Origin: Alphaproteobacteria bacterium
Lineage (GTDB): Bacteria > Pseudomonadota > Alphaproteobacteria > UBA7985 > JAUIBT01
Direction of reading: 5' to 3'
DNA length: 64,000 nt
Assembly (NCBI GenBank): GCA_030428255.1
Contig: JAUIBT010000002.1
Span: 62,001 to 126,000, forward strand
A model generated the notes under the pieces. The model worked only from the letters and a program-made list of their open reading frames with translations, searched no databases and was not told the origin of the DNA. The translations under genes were made by a program, and so were the position numbers. Position 1 is the stretch's first letter; each line of letters starts with the position of its first letter. Shown here one piece after another: positions 23,872 to 32,867 of the stretch.

Positions 23872-23906
23872 AGCAAAAGCGGAGCGCATGACGACATGGG
23901 CTCCGC
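23872..23906. terminator. Bidirectional terminator between the PhyH gene and gap
   Basis: A perfect 7-bp stem (GCGGAGC at 23879-23885, GCTCCGC at 23900-23906) has an inner CATG...CATG pairing. On the minus strand it is followed by TTTTGCTTT, giving a good terminator for gap. On the plus strand it ends the inositol-type operon with a weaker tail. Confidence 0.65.
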
Positions 23907-23930
23907 TGCCTTCTTGACCAGGGCGTTTTC

Positions 23931-24944
23931 TCAAAGACCTAGGGCGCTGCCCATGGCTGCGGCTGTGTCCAGCATGCGGTTTGAGAAGCCCCACTCGTTG
24001 TCATACCAGCTCACGATCCGCACGAAGCGGCCATCAACCACCTGGGTTTGGGTCGCATCGAAGGTCGAGCTGGCGGCCGAATGGTTGAAGTCGCAGGACA
24101 CCAGCGGCAGCGCGTTGACCGCTAAGACGCCCTTAAGTGCGCCCTCAGCGCCCGCCTTGACAATGGCGTTGACCTCTTCAACGCTGGTCTCACGGCCCGC
24201 ATCAAAGGTCAGGTCCACCATAGAAACGTTGGCGGTCGGCACGCGCACAGCATTGCCATCCAGGCGGCCCGCCAACTCGGGCATGACCAGGCCAATCGCC
24301 TTGGCCGCTCCGGTGGAGGTGGGGATCATCGACAGGGCGCCAGCGCGCGCCCGACGGGGGTCGCTGTGGGCCGTATCGATCAGGCGTTGGTCACCGGTAT
24401 AGGCGTGAATGGTGGTCATGAAGCCACGCTCGATGCCCAGGGCCTCGTGCAGCAATTTAGCGACGGGTGCCAGACAGTTGGTGGTGCATGACGCGTTGGA
24501 GACCACGCGATCATCGCGGCCCAAGCTGGCCTGATTGACGCCAAACACGATGGTTTTATCTGCTTCTTTACAAGGGGCTGAGACCAGCACGCCCTTGGCT
24601 CCGGCGGCCAAGTGCGCACTCGCGGCCTGCTTGTTGGTAAAGCGCCCCGAACAGTCCAGCACCAGATCAACGCCCATCTGCCCCCAAGGCAAGTCGGCAG
24701 GGTTGGGTTGCGCCAACATCGGTACGGCGCGGCCATCAACCACCAGCGCGCCGTCCTTGGCTTCGACCGCGTTCGTCAGTGTGGCATGGACCGAATCATA
24801 TTTCAGCAGGTGCGCGGCCATCTCAACGCTGGCCAGATCGTTGATCGCCACCAACTCCAGGTCGCTACGCCCGCTTTCCAGCAGGGCGCGGTAGGTCAAA
24901 CGGCCGATCCGTCCGAAGCCGTTAATCGCAATTTTCAAGGCCAT
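23931..24944 (-). CDS. gap: Glyceraldehyde-3-phosphate dehydrogenase, type I
   Basis: This 337-residue glycolytic and Calvin-type dehydrogenase has the NAD fold KIAINGFGRIGRL. The catalytic Cys153 is in SNASCTTNCLAP, with His180 in TTIHAYTGDQ. The substrate-loop blocks RRARAGALSMIPTSTGAAKAIG and SWYDNEWGFSNRM are complete. ATG 24944 is chosen because GGAAAGAG lies just upstream and the protein then begins MALKIAINGF. It is divergent from pyk. A GlpR-like palindrome lies in between. Confidence 0.95.
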   Translation of the reverse strand: MALKIAINGFGRIGRLTYRALLESGRSDLELVAINDLASVEMAAHLLKYDSVHATLTNAVEAKDGALVVDGRAVPMLAQPNPADLPWGQMGVDLVLDCSGRFTNKQAASAHLAAGAKGVLVSAPCKEADKTIVFGVNQASLGRDDRVVSNASCTTNCLAPVAKLLHEALGIERGFMTTIHAYTGDQRLIDTAHSDPRRARAGALSMIPTSTGAAKAIGLVMPELAGRLDGNAVRVPTANVSMVDLTFDAGRETSVEEVNAIVKAGAEGALKGVLAVNALPLVSCDFNHSAASSTFDATQTQVVDGRFVRIVSWYDNEWGFSNRMLDTAAAMGSALGL

Positions 24945-24987
24945 GAGCTCTTTCCCGATGTGAGGTTTTGTCACTAAATGAGCGCGA

Positions 24988-25007
24988 AATGTTCGAAAAG
25001 CAACATT
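24988..25007. promoter_or_regulatory. GlpR/DeoR-like operator between gap and pyk
   Basis: AATGTTCGAAAAGCAACATT is an imperfect palindrome within AAATGTT-N8-AACATTT. It matches the known GlpR operator consensus WATGTTCGWTAWCGAACATW at 17 of 20 positions. A DeoR/GlpR-type gene lies directly after pyk, which makes it the candidate binding protein. Confidence 0.55.
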
Positions 25008-25104
25008 TTTTAGACCCTGAGGCAATAAATCGCTTCTGTCTTCTCACAAGGCTGTTAGACTTCGCACATTCTCTAGCCGCACCGTTTCAGAAAGTGACTC
25101 TTGC

Positions 25105-26517
25105 ATGAGCCGCAATCGCAAAGCCAAAATTCTGGCAACCCTAGGCCCTGCCTCCTCCTCGCCGAACATGATCGCGCGCCTGCACAAGGCTGGGGTCGAT
25201 GCCTTTCGCCTGAATTTCAGCCATGGCCTGCAAACCGATCATGAAAAGCGGCTGAACGACATCCGCAAGTTGGAGGCCCAAACCGGCACGCCCATCACCG
25301 CGCTGATGGATCTGCAAGGCCCCAAGCTGCGCGTCGGCACCTTCGCTGACAGCAAGCAGCCGCTGCAACGCGGGCAAAGCTTCGAACTGCGCCGGGCCAA
25401 CGAACCAGGTGATGCCTCGGGCGTCCACCTGCCCCACCCTGAGATTTTCGAGGCAGTGAGCGTTGGGCAAAACCTGCTTGTCGATGACGGCAAGTTGCGC
25501 CTGGAAATCACCGATGTTACCGACCAAGCCATCGTGACCAAGGTCATTGCGGGCTCCATGATCTCGGACCGCAAGGGCGTCAACCTGCCCGATACGGTGC
25601 TCAAGACCTCGCCACTGACGCCCAAAGATCGCGATGATTTGGACTTTGGCCTGTCGATTGGCGTCGATTGGGTGGCGCTGTCCTTTGTCCAGCACCCCGA
25701 CGATATCCGCGAGGCACAAGGCATCATCCAAGGCCGCGCGCGCCTGATGGCCAAGATCGAAAAGCCCAGCGCCATTCAGCACATCGACGAGATCATCGCT
25801 TTGGCAGACGGCATTATGGTGGCGCGCGGCGATCTGGGCGTGGAAATGCCGCCCGAGGACGTGCCGCACCTGCAAAAGGACATCATCCGCCGCTGCCGCC
25901 AAGCTGGCAAGCCGGTGGTGGTGGCCACCCAGATGCTGGAGAGCATGATCACCGCCCCCACACCGACCCGTGCGGAGGCCTCCGACGTGGCCACCGCCGT
26001 CTATGAGGGCGCGGATGCGGTCATGCTCTCGGCTGAGAGCGCCGCCGGGCAGTACCCGCTTGAGGCTGTATCGATGATGGATCGCATTATCGCCCGTACC
26101 GAGGCCAGCCAGTTCTATCAAGCCGGTCTGGACGCCTTAGAGGTCGAGCACCACACCACCGGCACCGATGCCATCTCTGACGCCGCCGCCCGGGTCGCCC
26201 TGAGCGTCGAGGCCAAGCTGATCGTCACCCACACGCGCTCGGGTAACACGGCTCTGCGCGCGGCGCGTGAGCGGCCCAGCGTGCCGATTATCTGCGTTAC
26301 GCCGGCGCAAGAAGCCGCCCGCCAGCTTAGCCTGGTTTGGGGCCTGCATTGCGTCCACACCGACCACATCGACGGCTTGGACCAACTGGTGGAAAAGACC
26401 AACACCATCGTTCAGCAATCCGGCCTTATGACAGCGGGCGAACGCTATGTTTTGACAGCGGGCGTTCCGTTTGGAAAAGTGGGTATGACCAATATGGTTC
26501 GCATTGTTACATTATGA
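25105..26517 (+). CDS. pyk: Pyruvate kinase
   Basis: This 470-residue enzyme makes ATP and pyruvate from phosphoenolpyruvate. Landmarks are the N-terminal KILATLGPASS, AFRLNFSHG, MDLQGPKLRVG, the active-site block MAKIEKPSAIQHIDEI, then VARGDLGVEMP and KPVVVATQMLESM. The B domain and C-terminal effector domain are complete. The start MSRNRKAK follows 160 bp of shared regulatory region with gap. A DeoR-type regulator follows 65 bp downstream. Confidence 0.96.
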   Translation: MSRNRKAKILATLGPASSSPNMIARLHKAGVDAFRLNFSHGLQTDHEKRLNDIRKLEAQTGTPITALMDLQGPKLRVGTFADSKQPLQRGQSFELRRANEPGDASGVHLPHPEIFEAVSVGQNLLVDDGKLRLEITDVTDQAIVTKVIAGSMISDRKGVNLPDTVLKTSPLTPKDRDDLDFGLSIGVDWVALSFVQHPDDIREAQGIIQGRARLMAKIEKPSAIQHIDEIIALADGIMVARGDLGVEMPPEDVPHLQKDIIRRCRQAGKPVVVATQMLESMITAPTPTRAEASDVATAVYEGADAVMLSAESAAGQYPLEAVSMMDRIIARTEASQFYQAGLDALEVEHHTTGTDAISDAAARVALSVEAKLIVTHTRSGNTALRAARERPSVPIICVTPAQEAARQLSLVWGLHCVHTDHIDGLDQLVEKTNTIVQQSGLMTAGERYVLTAGVPFGKVGMTNMVRIVTL

Positions 26518-26582
26518 ACACCACGCCCTCTAAGCTTCCATAGGGGCCAAACAGCCCAACGCCTTGCCGGAAAGGATTCACC

Positions 26583-27392
26583 TTGGCTGTCCAAGATCAT
26601 GCGCATTTGAACCACCGCCAGACCCAGATCGTCGCGGCACTGCGACGCCTGGGCTACGTGTCGATTGAACAGCTCGCCAAAGAACACCAGGTCACCCAAC
26701 AGACCATTCGCCGCGACATCAACCGGCTCTGCGACCTGGGCTTGATGGAGCGCTTTCACGGCGGGGCAGTGCAGTCCTCTAAGGCGCAAAACATCGGTCA
26801 TGAAGCGCGGCGCAAAATGCTGCCCGAAAACAAGGCTGCCGTCGCAGCAGCTCTGGTGGCCGAAGTGCCCGACAACTGCTCGCTGTTCTTGGACGTGGGC
26901 ACCACCATGACCGCCGTGGCTCACGCGCTGCGCAACCGCTCCAACTTGCGCATTGTCACCAACAACCTGGAGGCCGCTCAGGTCTTGGCCGACCGCAGCG
27001 ACTTTGAGACCATCGTCACTGGCGGCACCGTGCGCGCGCTGGACGGCGCGGCAGTCGGCGAAGAGGCCGTGCACGCTATCAAGCGCTATCTGTGTGATTT
27101 TGCCATCATCGGCACGTCTGGCATCGACCGGTCTGGCTACATTTTGGACTTCGATATCAAGAAGGTGCGCGCTTCAGAGGCCATGATCGAGAATGCCCGC
27201 AAGGTCTTTTTGGGCACCGACCACACCAAGTTTGACCGCCGTGCCATGATCAAGTCGGCCCCCTTGTCGGACCTGGATCTAATCGTTACCGATGAAGACC
27301 TGCCCGACTGGCTCGCCACCCTGGCCCAGCGTGCGGACTGCCGCTCGCTGGTAGCACAGGTGCCGCGCGCCAGTAAGGCCGATGCGGCATAG
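26583..27392 (+). CDS. DeoR/GlpR-family transcriptional regulator
   Basis: This 269-residue regulator begins at a TTG codon with AAAGGA upstream. The DeoR helix-turn-helix is at about residues 10-60 (RQTQIVAALRRLGYVSIEQLAKEHQVTQQTIRRDI), and HGGAV follows, the usual link to the sensor domain. The C-terminal DeoRC domain has LFLDVGTTM, VTNNLEAA, VTGGTVRALDGA and DFAIIGTSGID, as in sugar-phosphate sensing. It is probably co-expressed with pyk. The GlpR-like palindrome between gap and pyk suggests feedback on lower glycolysis. Confidence 0.88.
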   Translation: MAVQDHAHLNHRQTQIVAALRRLGYVSIEQLAKEHQVTQQTIRRDINRLCDLGLMERFHGGAVQSSKAQNIGHEARRKMLPENKAAVAAALVAEVPDNCSLFLDVGTTMTAVAHALRNRSNLRIVTNNLEAAQVLADRSDFETIVTGGTVRALDGAAVGEEAVHAIKRYLCDFAIIGTSGIDRSGYILDFDIKKVRASEAMIENARKVFLGTDHTKFDRRAMIKSAPLSDLDLIVTDEDLPDWLATLAQRADCRSLVAQVPRASKADAA

Positions 27393-27599
27393 AGGAAACC
27401 TAGCGCAAAGCCCGAGCAATCGCCCTGGATTGTGCCAAAGTTCGCAAAGGTGCAATTACTCTAAAATTAGATAGTTAGAGCGTGTTAAGTGGATGCCAAT
27501 CGGCAAGGCACGCTCTAGGTCTAGCCAAGAACTGCAGGCTGCGTTTGAATACCAGCATCTGCGCAGGTGGCGCGCAAGGTCTGTGCTTGGCCTGTCCGG
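27393..27599. other. Intergenic region with inverted repeat
   Basis: No gene is seen. TAGAGCGTG (27476-27484) pairs perfectly with CACGCTCTA (27509-27517) around a 24-base spacer. TAGAGCG motifs also occur near 15460 and 57480 and resemble intergenic repetitive elements of alphaproteobacteria. Confidence 0.4.
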
Positions 27600-28292
27600 C
27601 TACCGGCGCTCCCGACTGACCCTTGGCTTTGCAAACGACCAAAGTCGTTCCCACCAAGGGCGTGGCTCACCATATTTCTTTTGCGCTTTGGCGACGCGTT
27701 CCAGGTTCTTTTCCAGACGAGCAAGGAGCGGCTTGATCTCGGGCGATTCTGGATCGTCTACATCAAAGATCAGAGTTCCAACCTTACCTACGTGTTTTTG
27801 AAACGCTTCTACGTCCCTCAGCAAGGTCGCGGTGAACTCCTGGATTTGCCTGTCCTTCTCAGCCAATTCATCTTCAAATTCTTTGTAGAGGCTTTTGCGG
27901 ATCATTTCTGTGAATTCAAGGCTGTCCTCGGGAAGAATCTTCACGATATTCTTCTTTTGATAGAGGGTGTTCTCGACTCGAATGCGTACCACCACCACCA
28001 ACAAGAGCGCGCTCACGAGAGTGGTCAACCCTACGATCGCGCTTTTGACAAAGGGCAAAGAGAAGGATTGCCCTTGTATGTCCACGATCTGATTAGGGTC
28101 TAGCTGCAGCTCAACCAGGTAGGTGATCATCGCCACCAAAAACGCGATCAAAAATCCCAAAGCCTGCAAAATAAAGCTGACCGTCGCACTCCGCGCAGAG
28201 GCGGTAACACTGGTCCCGCCATAGAAGTGATCCTCGTCCTTGTCTAGCGGCGGCTGGCCCACAACAAGTTTCTCTTTATTCCCCACGCTCAT
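27600..28292 (-). CDS. Membrane protein with two helices and cytoplasmic coiled coil, unknown function
   Basis: I use ATG 28292 (MSVGNKEK), which has AGAGGACAGC before it. An in-frame GTG at 28343 lacks a ribosome site. The 230-residue product has two transmembrane segments (about residues 35-60 and 81-102) separated by a short loop. A charged, helical region follows (about 105-200, rich in E, K, L and Q, likely coiled coil), ending with basic residues. I recognise no family. Its codon choice and base composition are less GC-rich than its neighbours'. It stands alone between the pyk regulator and an M20 peptidase gene. Confidence 0.65.
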   Translation of the reverse strand: MSVGNKEKLVVGQPPLDKDEDHFYGGTSVTASARSATVSFILQALGFLIAFLVAMITYLVELQLDPNQIVDIQGQSFSLPFVKSAIVGLTTLVSALLLVVVVRIRVENTLYQKKNIVKILPEDSLEFTEMIRKSLYKEFEDELAEKDRQIQEFTATLLRDVEAFQKHVGKVGTLIFDVDDPESPEIKPLLARLEKNLERVAKAQKKYGEPRPWWERLWSFAKPRVSRERR

Positions 28293-28495
28293 GCTGTCCT
28301 CTAGCTTATCTTCCCGCAAGAGGGCGCCACCCACGGCAGGCACCTCACATATAATTGTCTTTTAATTTATGGAGCAAATAAGGCGTTCAACTTCCTTGTC
28401 ATACCGCTGCATGGCATGAGGCTTGACCAAGCGCCAACAGCGGCGCTTACTGCTGGTGCTCACACCACGCCCATAGGAAGGACCAGACGACCGCC

Positions 28496-29875
28496 ATGAT
28501 CGACTCCGTTTTGACCCAGCTCCGCGACGACCGGCAAGCCGCCCTGGATCGCTTGTTCGCGCTGCTGCGCATCCCCTCGATTTCCACCCAGTCGGTTCAT
28601 GACGAAGACTGCGCAAAGGCCGCTCAGTGGGCTGTCGATGACCTGGCCAGCATGGGCTTTCAGGCCGAGGTGGTGAAGACCCAGGGCCACCCCATGGTGT
28701 TCGCCCACTATCCCGGCCCCGGGCGGCACGTCTTGTTCTATGGCCACTACGATGTGCAGCCGGTTGACCCGCTGGACTTGTGGGACGCTGACCCCTTTGA
28801 GCCGCGTATGGACCAGGACGACACCGGCAGACCGGTGATCCGAGCGCGCGGCGCGTCCGACGACAAGGGCCAGTTGATGACCTTTCTTGAGGCCTGCCGG
28901 GGCTGGATCGCCGCCACTGGCAGCCTGCCCTGCCAAGTCACCGTCATGTTGGAGGGCGAAGAAGAGAGCAGCTCGCCCAGCCTGGAGCCCTTCTTGCACG
29001 ACTACGCCGAGCGCCTGAAGGCCGACCTGGCCCTGGTCTGCGACACCGGCATGATCGCGCCGCGCCGCCCCGCCGTCACCACCAGCTTGCGTGGCATTGT
29101 GATGGAGGAAGTTACCATCACAGCGGCCAACAAAGACCTTCACTCGGGCATGTTCGGCGGTGCTGCCATGAACCCCATTCGCGTCTTGAGCACCATCATC
29201 GCCGATTTGCACAACGACACGGGCCGCATCACGCTGGACGGCTTCTATGACGACGTGCTGGAGCCCAGCGAGGCGCAAAAAGCAAGCTGGGACGCCTTAG
29301 GTGTGACGGCCGAAACCCTCCTGGGTCCTGTTGGCTTGGCGGATCTGGCAGGCGAAGCAGGCCGCAGCCTGCTGGAGCAGGTCTGGTCGCGCCCAACCTG
29401 CGATGTCAACGGCATTATTGGCGGCTACACCGACGAGGGCACCAAGACCGTCCTGCCTTCTAAGGCCAGCGCCAAGGTCAGTTTCCGCTTAGTGGCGAAC
29501 CAAGACCCGAACAAGGTGGCCGAGGCCTTCCGCGCCCACGTGCGCGCCCGCGTGCCCAGCGACTGCCAGGTCGCCTTTGAGGGCTTTGGCCGCGACCCTG
29601 CCCTGCTGGTCAATACGGACCTGCCCGAAGTGGGCTTGGCGCAAGCGGCGCTCAGCGAAGCCTTTGGGGCTCCGACCGTGTTGATTGGTTGTGGTGGCTC
29701 GATCCCTGTGGTCGAGTCCTTCAAGCGCATCTTGGGCATGGATTCCTTGCTGATTGGCTTTGGCTTGGACGACGATCAGATCCACTCGCCGAACGAAAAG
29801 TACGACCTGGAGAGCTTCCAGCTCGGCACCGAGGCTTGGGCGCGTTTGCTGGGCAAGCTCGGCAGCGAAGGTTAA
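28496..29875 (+). CDS. M20-family dipeptidase / metallopeptidase
   Basis: This 459-residue zinc hydrolase belongs to the M20 (DapE/ArgE/CPG2) clan. Metal and catalytic blocks are LFYGHYDVQPVDP, RGASDDKGQLMTFLEA and VMLEGEEESSSPSL. A lid (dimerisation) domain with KDLHSGMFGG follows. The C-terminal metal ligand segment is DDDQIHSPNEKYDL. This form matches the broad-specificity dipeptidases annotated as M20 dipeptidase. Physiological substrates are unknown. Its last four bases overlap the convergent chrA stop. Confidence 0.9.
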   Translation: MIDSVLTQLRDDRQAALDRLFALLRIPSISTQSVHDEDCAKAAQWAVDDLASMGFQAEVVKTQGHPMVFAHYPGPGRHVLFYGHYDVQPVDPLDLWDADPFEPRMDQDDTGRPVIRARGASDDKGQLMTFLEACRGWIAATGSLPCQVTVMLEGEEESSSPSLEPFLHDYAERLKADLALVCDTGMIAPRRPAVTTSLRGIVMEEVTITAANKDLHSGMFGGAAMNPIRVLSTIIADLHNDTGRITLDGFYDDVLEPSEAQKASWDALGVTAETLLGPVGLADLAGEAGRSLLEQVWSRPTCDVNGIIGGYTDEGTKTVLPSKASAKVSFRLVANQDPNKVAEAFRAHVRARVPSDCQVAFEGFGRDPALLVNTDLPEVGLAQAALSEAFGAPTVLIGCGGSIPVVESFKRILGMDSLLIGFGLDDDQIHSPNEKYDLESFQLGTEAWARLLGKLGSEG

Positions 29876-31185
29876 GCCACCGACCCGACCAACAAGGCTG
29901 CTCCCGCACTGACCGCCAAGGTCACCAACAGGGGCAGCCTCAGCTTCAACAGCAGGACAGCGGCCAACAGCACAAGCAACAGCGCGCGCCAGTCCAAAGC
30001 CCCAGAGGCCAGGCTCCAGGCGCGCAGAGGGCCAAGCTGCATCGGCTCGGCACCCGGCCACAGCGTTTGCAGTGCAAACCAGGCTGACAAATTGAGCACC
30101 GCCCCGACCACCGCTGCCGAGATACCCGCCAAGACGCGGCGCAGCGCCGGGATCGCAGACAGGCGGCTGACGTAGGGGGCAAAGGTAAAGATCCACAAGA
30201 AGCAAGGCGCAAAAGTGGCGTGCAAAGCCAGTCCCGCTCCCATCAGGCCCCAGGCCAAGCTGGCGGGCTCGTCGATGCGCGCAGCGGCGATGAATCCGAC
30301 GAATTCAGTCACCAAGATCAACGGCCCGGGCGTGGTTTCGGCCAGGCCCAGAGCGTCCAACATCTCGGGCCCGCTCAGCCAGCCGTAGGTCTCGACCGCC
30401 GCTTGCGCCATGTAGGCCAGCACCGCGTAGGCACCGCCGAAGGTCACCACCGCAAGCGTTGAGAAGAAGCGCCCGATTTGGCTCCAAGTGGAGCCCCAAC
30501 CGCTGGCCAGCCCCAGCGCCACCAAAGGCAACAGCCAAATCGCCAGCCACGCGGCCGCTACGCCCAGCGTCGCGCGCAAGGAGCGCGCGCGTACCGGCTG
30601 GGCATCGTGCCGTTCTGACCTTTCGGGCAGGCGCAGCACCAGGCCAAGGGCGGCGGCTAGGCCGATCACCAAGGGGTAGGGCAAGGTCAGCACAAAAAGA
30701 CCAAGGAAACTGGCTGCCGCTAGGCTCCAGTGGCCCAGCCCGGCCAGAGCGCGGCGTGCGATGCGCCAAAAGGCCTGACCCACCAGCACCAGCACCGCCG
30801 CCTTGATGCCCAGGAAAGCCATTTGAACCGCGTTGATCGTCCCATAGGTGAGATAGAGCCCAGCCAGCAGCGCGATCAGGGCCGCACCCGGCAGAACAAA
30901 CCACAGCCCCGCAACCAGCCCGCCGCGCAACCCATGCAAGCGCCAACCGCAGTAAGTGGCAATCTGCATAGCCTCAGGCCCCGGCAGCAGCATGCAGAAA
31001 TTCAGCGCGTCCAGAAAGCCGCGTTCCGACAGCCAAGACCGGCGCTCAACCAGCTCGCTGTGCATAAGCGCGATCTGCCCCGCCGGACCGCCAAATGACA
31101 GCAGTCCAATGCGCGCCCAAACCCAAAAGGCGGTCCCGAACCCCGGCGCTTCGCGCGGTGCAGACGGGCCCAAACTAGAGCCCAT
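29872..31185 (-). CDS. chrA: Chromate efflux transporter ChrA, long-chain type
   Basis: This 437-residue inner-membrane protein is made of two homologous chromate-transporter domains. Both family signatures are seen: FGGPAGQIALMHSELVERRSWLSE and LLPGPEAMQIATYCGW in the first half, then FGGAYAVLAYMAQ and ETTPGPLILVTEFVGF in the second. It exports chromate, although physiological anions are uncertain in non-contaminated species. Its start lies 11 bp inside the end of the upstream dehydrogenase gene, so it may be read as the last gene of the acyl-CoA operon. Confidence 0.9.
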   Translation of the reverse strand: MGSSLGPSAPREAPGFGTAFWVWARIGLLSFGGPAGQIALMHSELVERRSWLSERGFLDALNFCMLLPGPEAMQIATYCGWRLHGLRGGLVAGLWFVLPGAALIALLAGLYLTYGTINAVQMAFLGIKAAVLVLVGQAFWRIARRALAGLGHWSLAAASFLGLFVLTLPYPLVIGLAAALGLVLRLPERSERHDAQPVRARSLRATLGVAAAWLAIWLLPLVALGLASGWGSTWSQIGRFFSTLAVVTFGGAYAVLAYMAQAAVETYGWLSGPEMLDALGLAETTPGPLILVTEFVGFIAAARIDEPASLAWGLMGAGLALHATFAPCFLWIFTFAPYVSRLSAIPALRRVLAGISAAVVGAVLNLSAWFALQTLWPGAEPMQLGPLRAWSLASGALDWRALLLVLLAAVLLLKLRLPLLVTLAVSAGAALLVGSVA

Positions 31186-32041
31186 TCAAGCGCTTCAGCA
31201 ACAAGTAGAGCGCCGCGTGGTCCAGATCACCGCCGCCCTGTTCGACCTGCTGGGCGTAAAGATCGCGCACCAAGCCGGTCACTGGCAATTCGAGCCCCAA
31301 TGCCTCGGCCTGGTCGCTGGCGGTTCGGCAGTCCTTGAGCTGGGTTGTACAGCGCCCACCAGGAACAAAGTTGCCCTCGATCATACGCTGGCCGTGCTGT
31401 TGCAAAATGGTGGAATCGGCAAAGCCGCCGCTCAGGGCGTCGCGCAGGGCCGCCGGAGCCACCCCGCCCGCCTCAGCCAGGATCATAGCCTCGCTAACCG
31501 TGGCGATGGTGTTGGCCACAATGAGCTGATTGCAGAGTTTGGCGAGCTGGCCGCAACCAGCCTCGCCCATATGGGTCACGCGCCCCAAGACGGTCAGCAG
31601 AGGCAAGGCACGCTGCACATCGGCCGCGCTGCCGCCCGCCATGATGGTCAGGCTGGCTTGCTCCGCCCCGCGCTGGCCACCCGACACCGGCGCATCGACA
31701 AAGCTGATGCCGCGCCCGGCGGCTTCAGCGGCCAGGGTCTTGGCGGTCGCAACTGGGGTCGAGGCTTGGTCGATCAACAAGCTACCTTGCGGCATAGCAG
31801 CAAGGACCCCGCCTTCCAGCAGTACCGCCTGGGTGGCTGGGCCGTCCGCCAGCATGGAGATGAGGGCATCCACGTCGCGCGCCGCCTCAACGGGGCTCTG
31901 CGCTGCTTCAACGCCCAGTGGGGCTAGCGCCGCCAACTTTTCAGCACTGCGGTTCCAAGCCACGACATGGTGGCCCGCTTTGGCCAGGTGCCCCGCCATG
32001 GGGCCCCCCATAATGCCTGTGCCAATAAAACCGATGCGCAT
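31175..32041 (-). CDS. NAD(P)-binding 3-hydroxyisobutyrate dehydrogenase-family oxidoreductase
   Basis: This 288-residue beta-hydroxyacid dehydrogenase has GFIGTGIMGGPMAGHLAKAGH as nucleotide site. DAPVSGGQRGAEQASLTIMAGG is the substrate-binding signature, and the catalytic lysine sits in GQLAKLCNQL. It is a paralogue of the mmsB gene four genes upstream. It could act on tartronate semialdehyde, glyoxylate or succinate semialdehyde; sequence alone does not decide. It is the sixth gene of the branched-chain acyl-CoA operon and overlaps chrA by 11 bp. Confidence 0.82.
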   Translation of the reverse strand: MRIGFIGTGIMGGPMAGHLAKAGHHVVAWNRSAEKLAALAPLGVEAAQSPVEAARDVDALISMLADGPATQAVLLEGGVLAAMPQGSLLIDQASTPVATAKTLAAEAAGRGISFVDAPVSGGQRGAEQASLTIMAGGSAADVQRALPLLTVLGRVTHMGEAGCGQLAKLCNQLIVANTIATVSEAMILAEAGGVAPAALRDALSGGFADSTILQQHGQRMIEGNFVPGGRCTTQLKDCRTASDQAEALGLELPVTGLVRDLYAQQVEQGGGDLDHAALYLLLKRLNGL

Positions 32042-32066
32042 GCGCGTCCCCCTCGCTCGCCGTTTG

Positions 32067-32834
32067 TTAGCGAGGAGCCAAGCGGATCGCGCCGTCCAAG
32101 CGAATCACCTCGCCGTTCAGCATGGTGTTCTCGGCCATGTGGCAAACCAGCGAGGCGTAATCCTCAGGCGTGCCGAGACGTGAGGGATAGGGGACAGACG
32201 CCGCCAAGCTGTCCTGCACCTCTTGGGGCATGGCCGACAGCATGGGCGTACCAAAAATTCCGGGCGCAACGGCCAAGGCGCGCACGCCGTTCTTGGCCAA
32301 ATCGCGTGCCAGCGGTAGGGTCATGCCAACAATACCGCCTTTGGAGGCCGAATAAGCAATCTGACCGATCTGGCCGTCGTAGGCTGCGACCGAAGCGGTG
32401 TTGACGATCAAGCCGCGCTCTTGATCGGGCCCCATGGGCTCGGCGTTGATCATGGCCGCTGCCGCCAGAGTGGACACGTTGAAGGAGCCCACCAGGTTGA
32501 TATCGATTACGCGCTGGAACAGGCTGGGATCGTGGGGCTCGCCGCGTGACACCGCTTTGGCGGCAGGCGCAATGCCCGCACAGTTGACCACCAGGCGTTC
32601 AACGCCGTTTGCCGCGCGCGCGAGAGCCAGGGCCTCTTTGACCTGTTGGTGGTTGGTGACATCGACCTTAAAGAAGGTCGCACCGGTCGCCTCGACGACC
32701 TTTTTGCCCGCCTCTTCGTTCATGTCTAGGGCGGCTACCTTAACGCCCTTGGCGCGCAGCATGGCCACGGTTCCAGCTCCAAGGCCCGATGAGGCACCGG
32801 TCACAACCGCCGCAATTTGATCGTTCAAAATCAT
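32067..32834 (-). CDS. Short-chain 3-hydroxyacyl-CoA dehydrogenase (HSD10-like SDR)
   Basis: This 255-residue SDR enzyme has the NAD motif VTGASSGLGAGT. NCAGIAPA and the catalytic Tyr-x3-Lys (IAYSASKGG) follow, then PGIFGTPML. The sequence follows the type-2 3-hydroxyacyl-CoA dehydrogenase (HSD17B10) pattern, including the long VDVTNHQQVKEALALA stretch. In this operon it would oxidise 2-methyl-3-hydroxybutyryl-CoA in isoleucine degradation before the thiolase step. It lies 33 bp after the thiolase gene. Confidence 0.87.
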   Translation of the reverse strand: MILNDQIAAVVTGASSGLGAGTVAMLRAKGVKVAALDMNEEAGKKVVEATGATFFKVDVTNHQQVKEALALARAANGVERLVVNCAGIAPAAKAVSRGEPHDPSLFQRVIDINLVGSFNVSTLAAAAMINAEPMGPDQERGLIVNTASVAAYDGQIGQIAYSASKGGIVGMTLPLARDLAKNGVRALAVAPGIFGTPMLSAMPQEVQDSLAASVPYPSRLGTPEDYASLVCHMAENTMLNGEVIRLDGAIRLAPR

Positions 32835-32867
32835 AGGTTTTTCTCCGAATTTAGGAATAGCCTGCGC

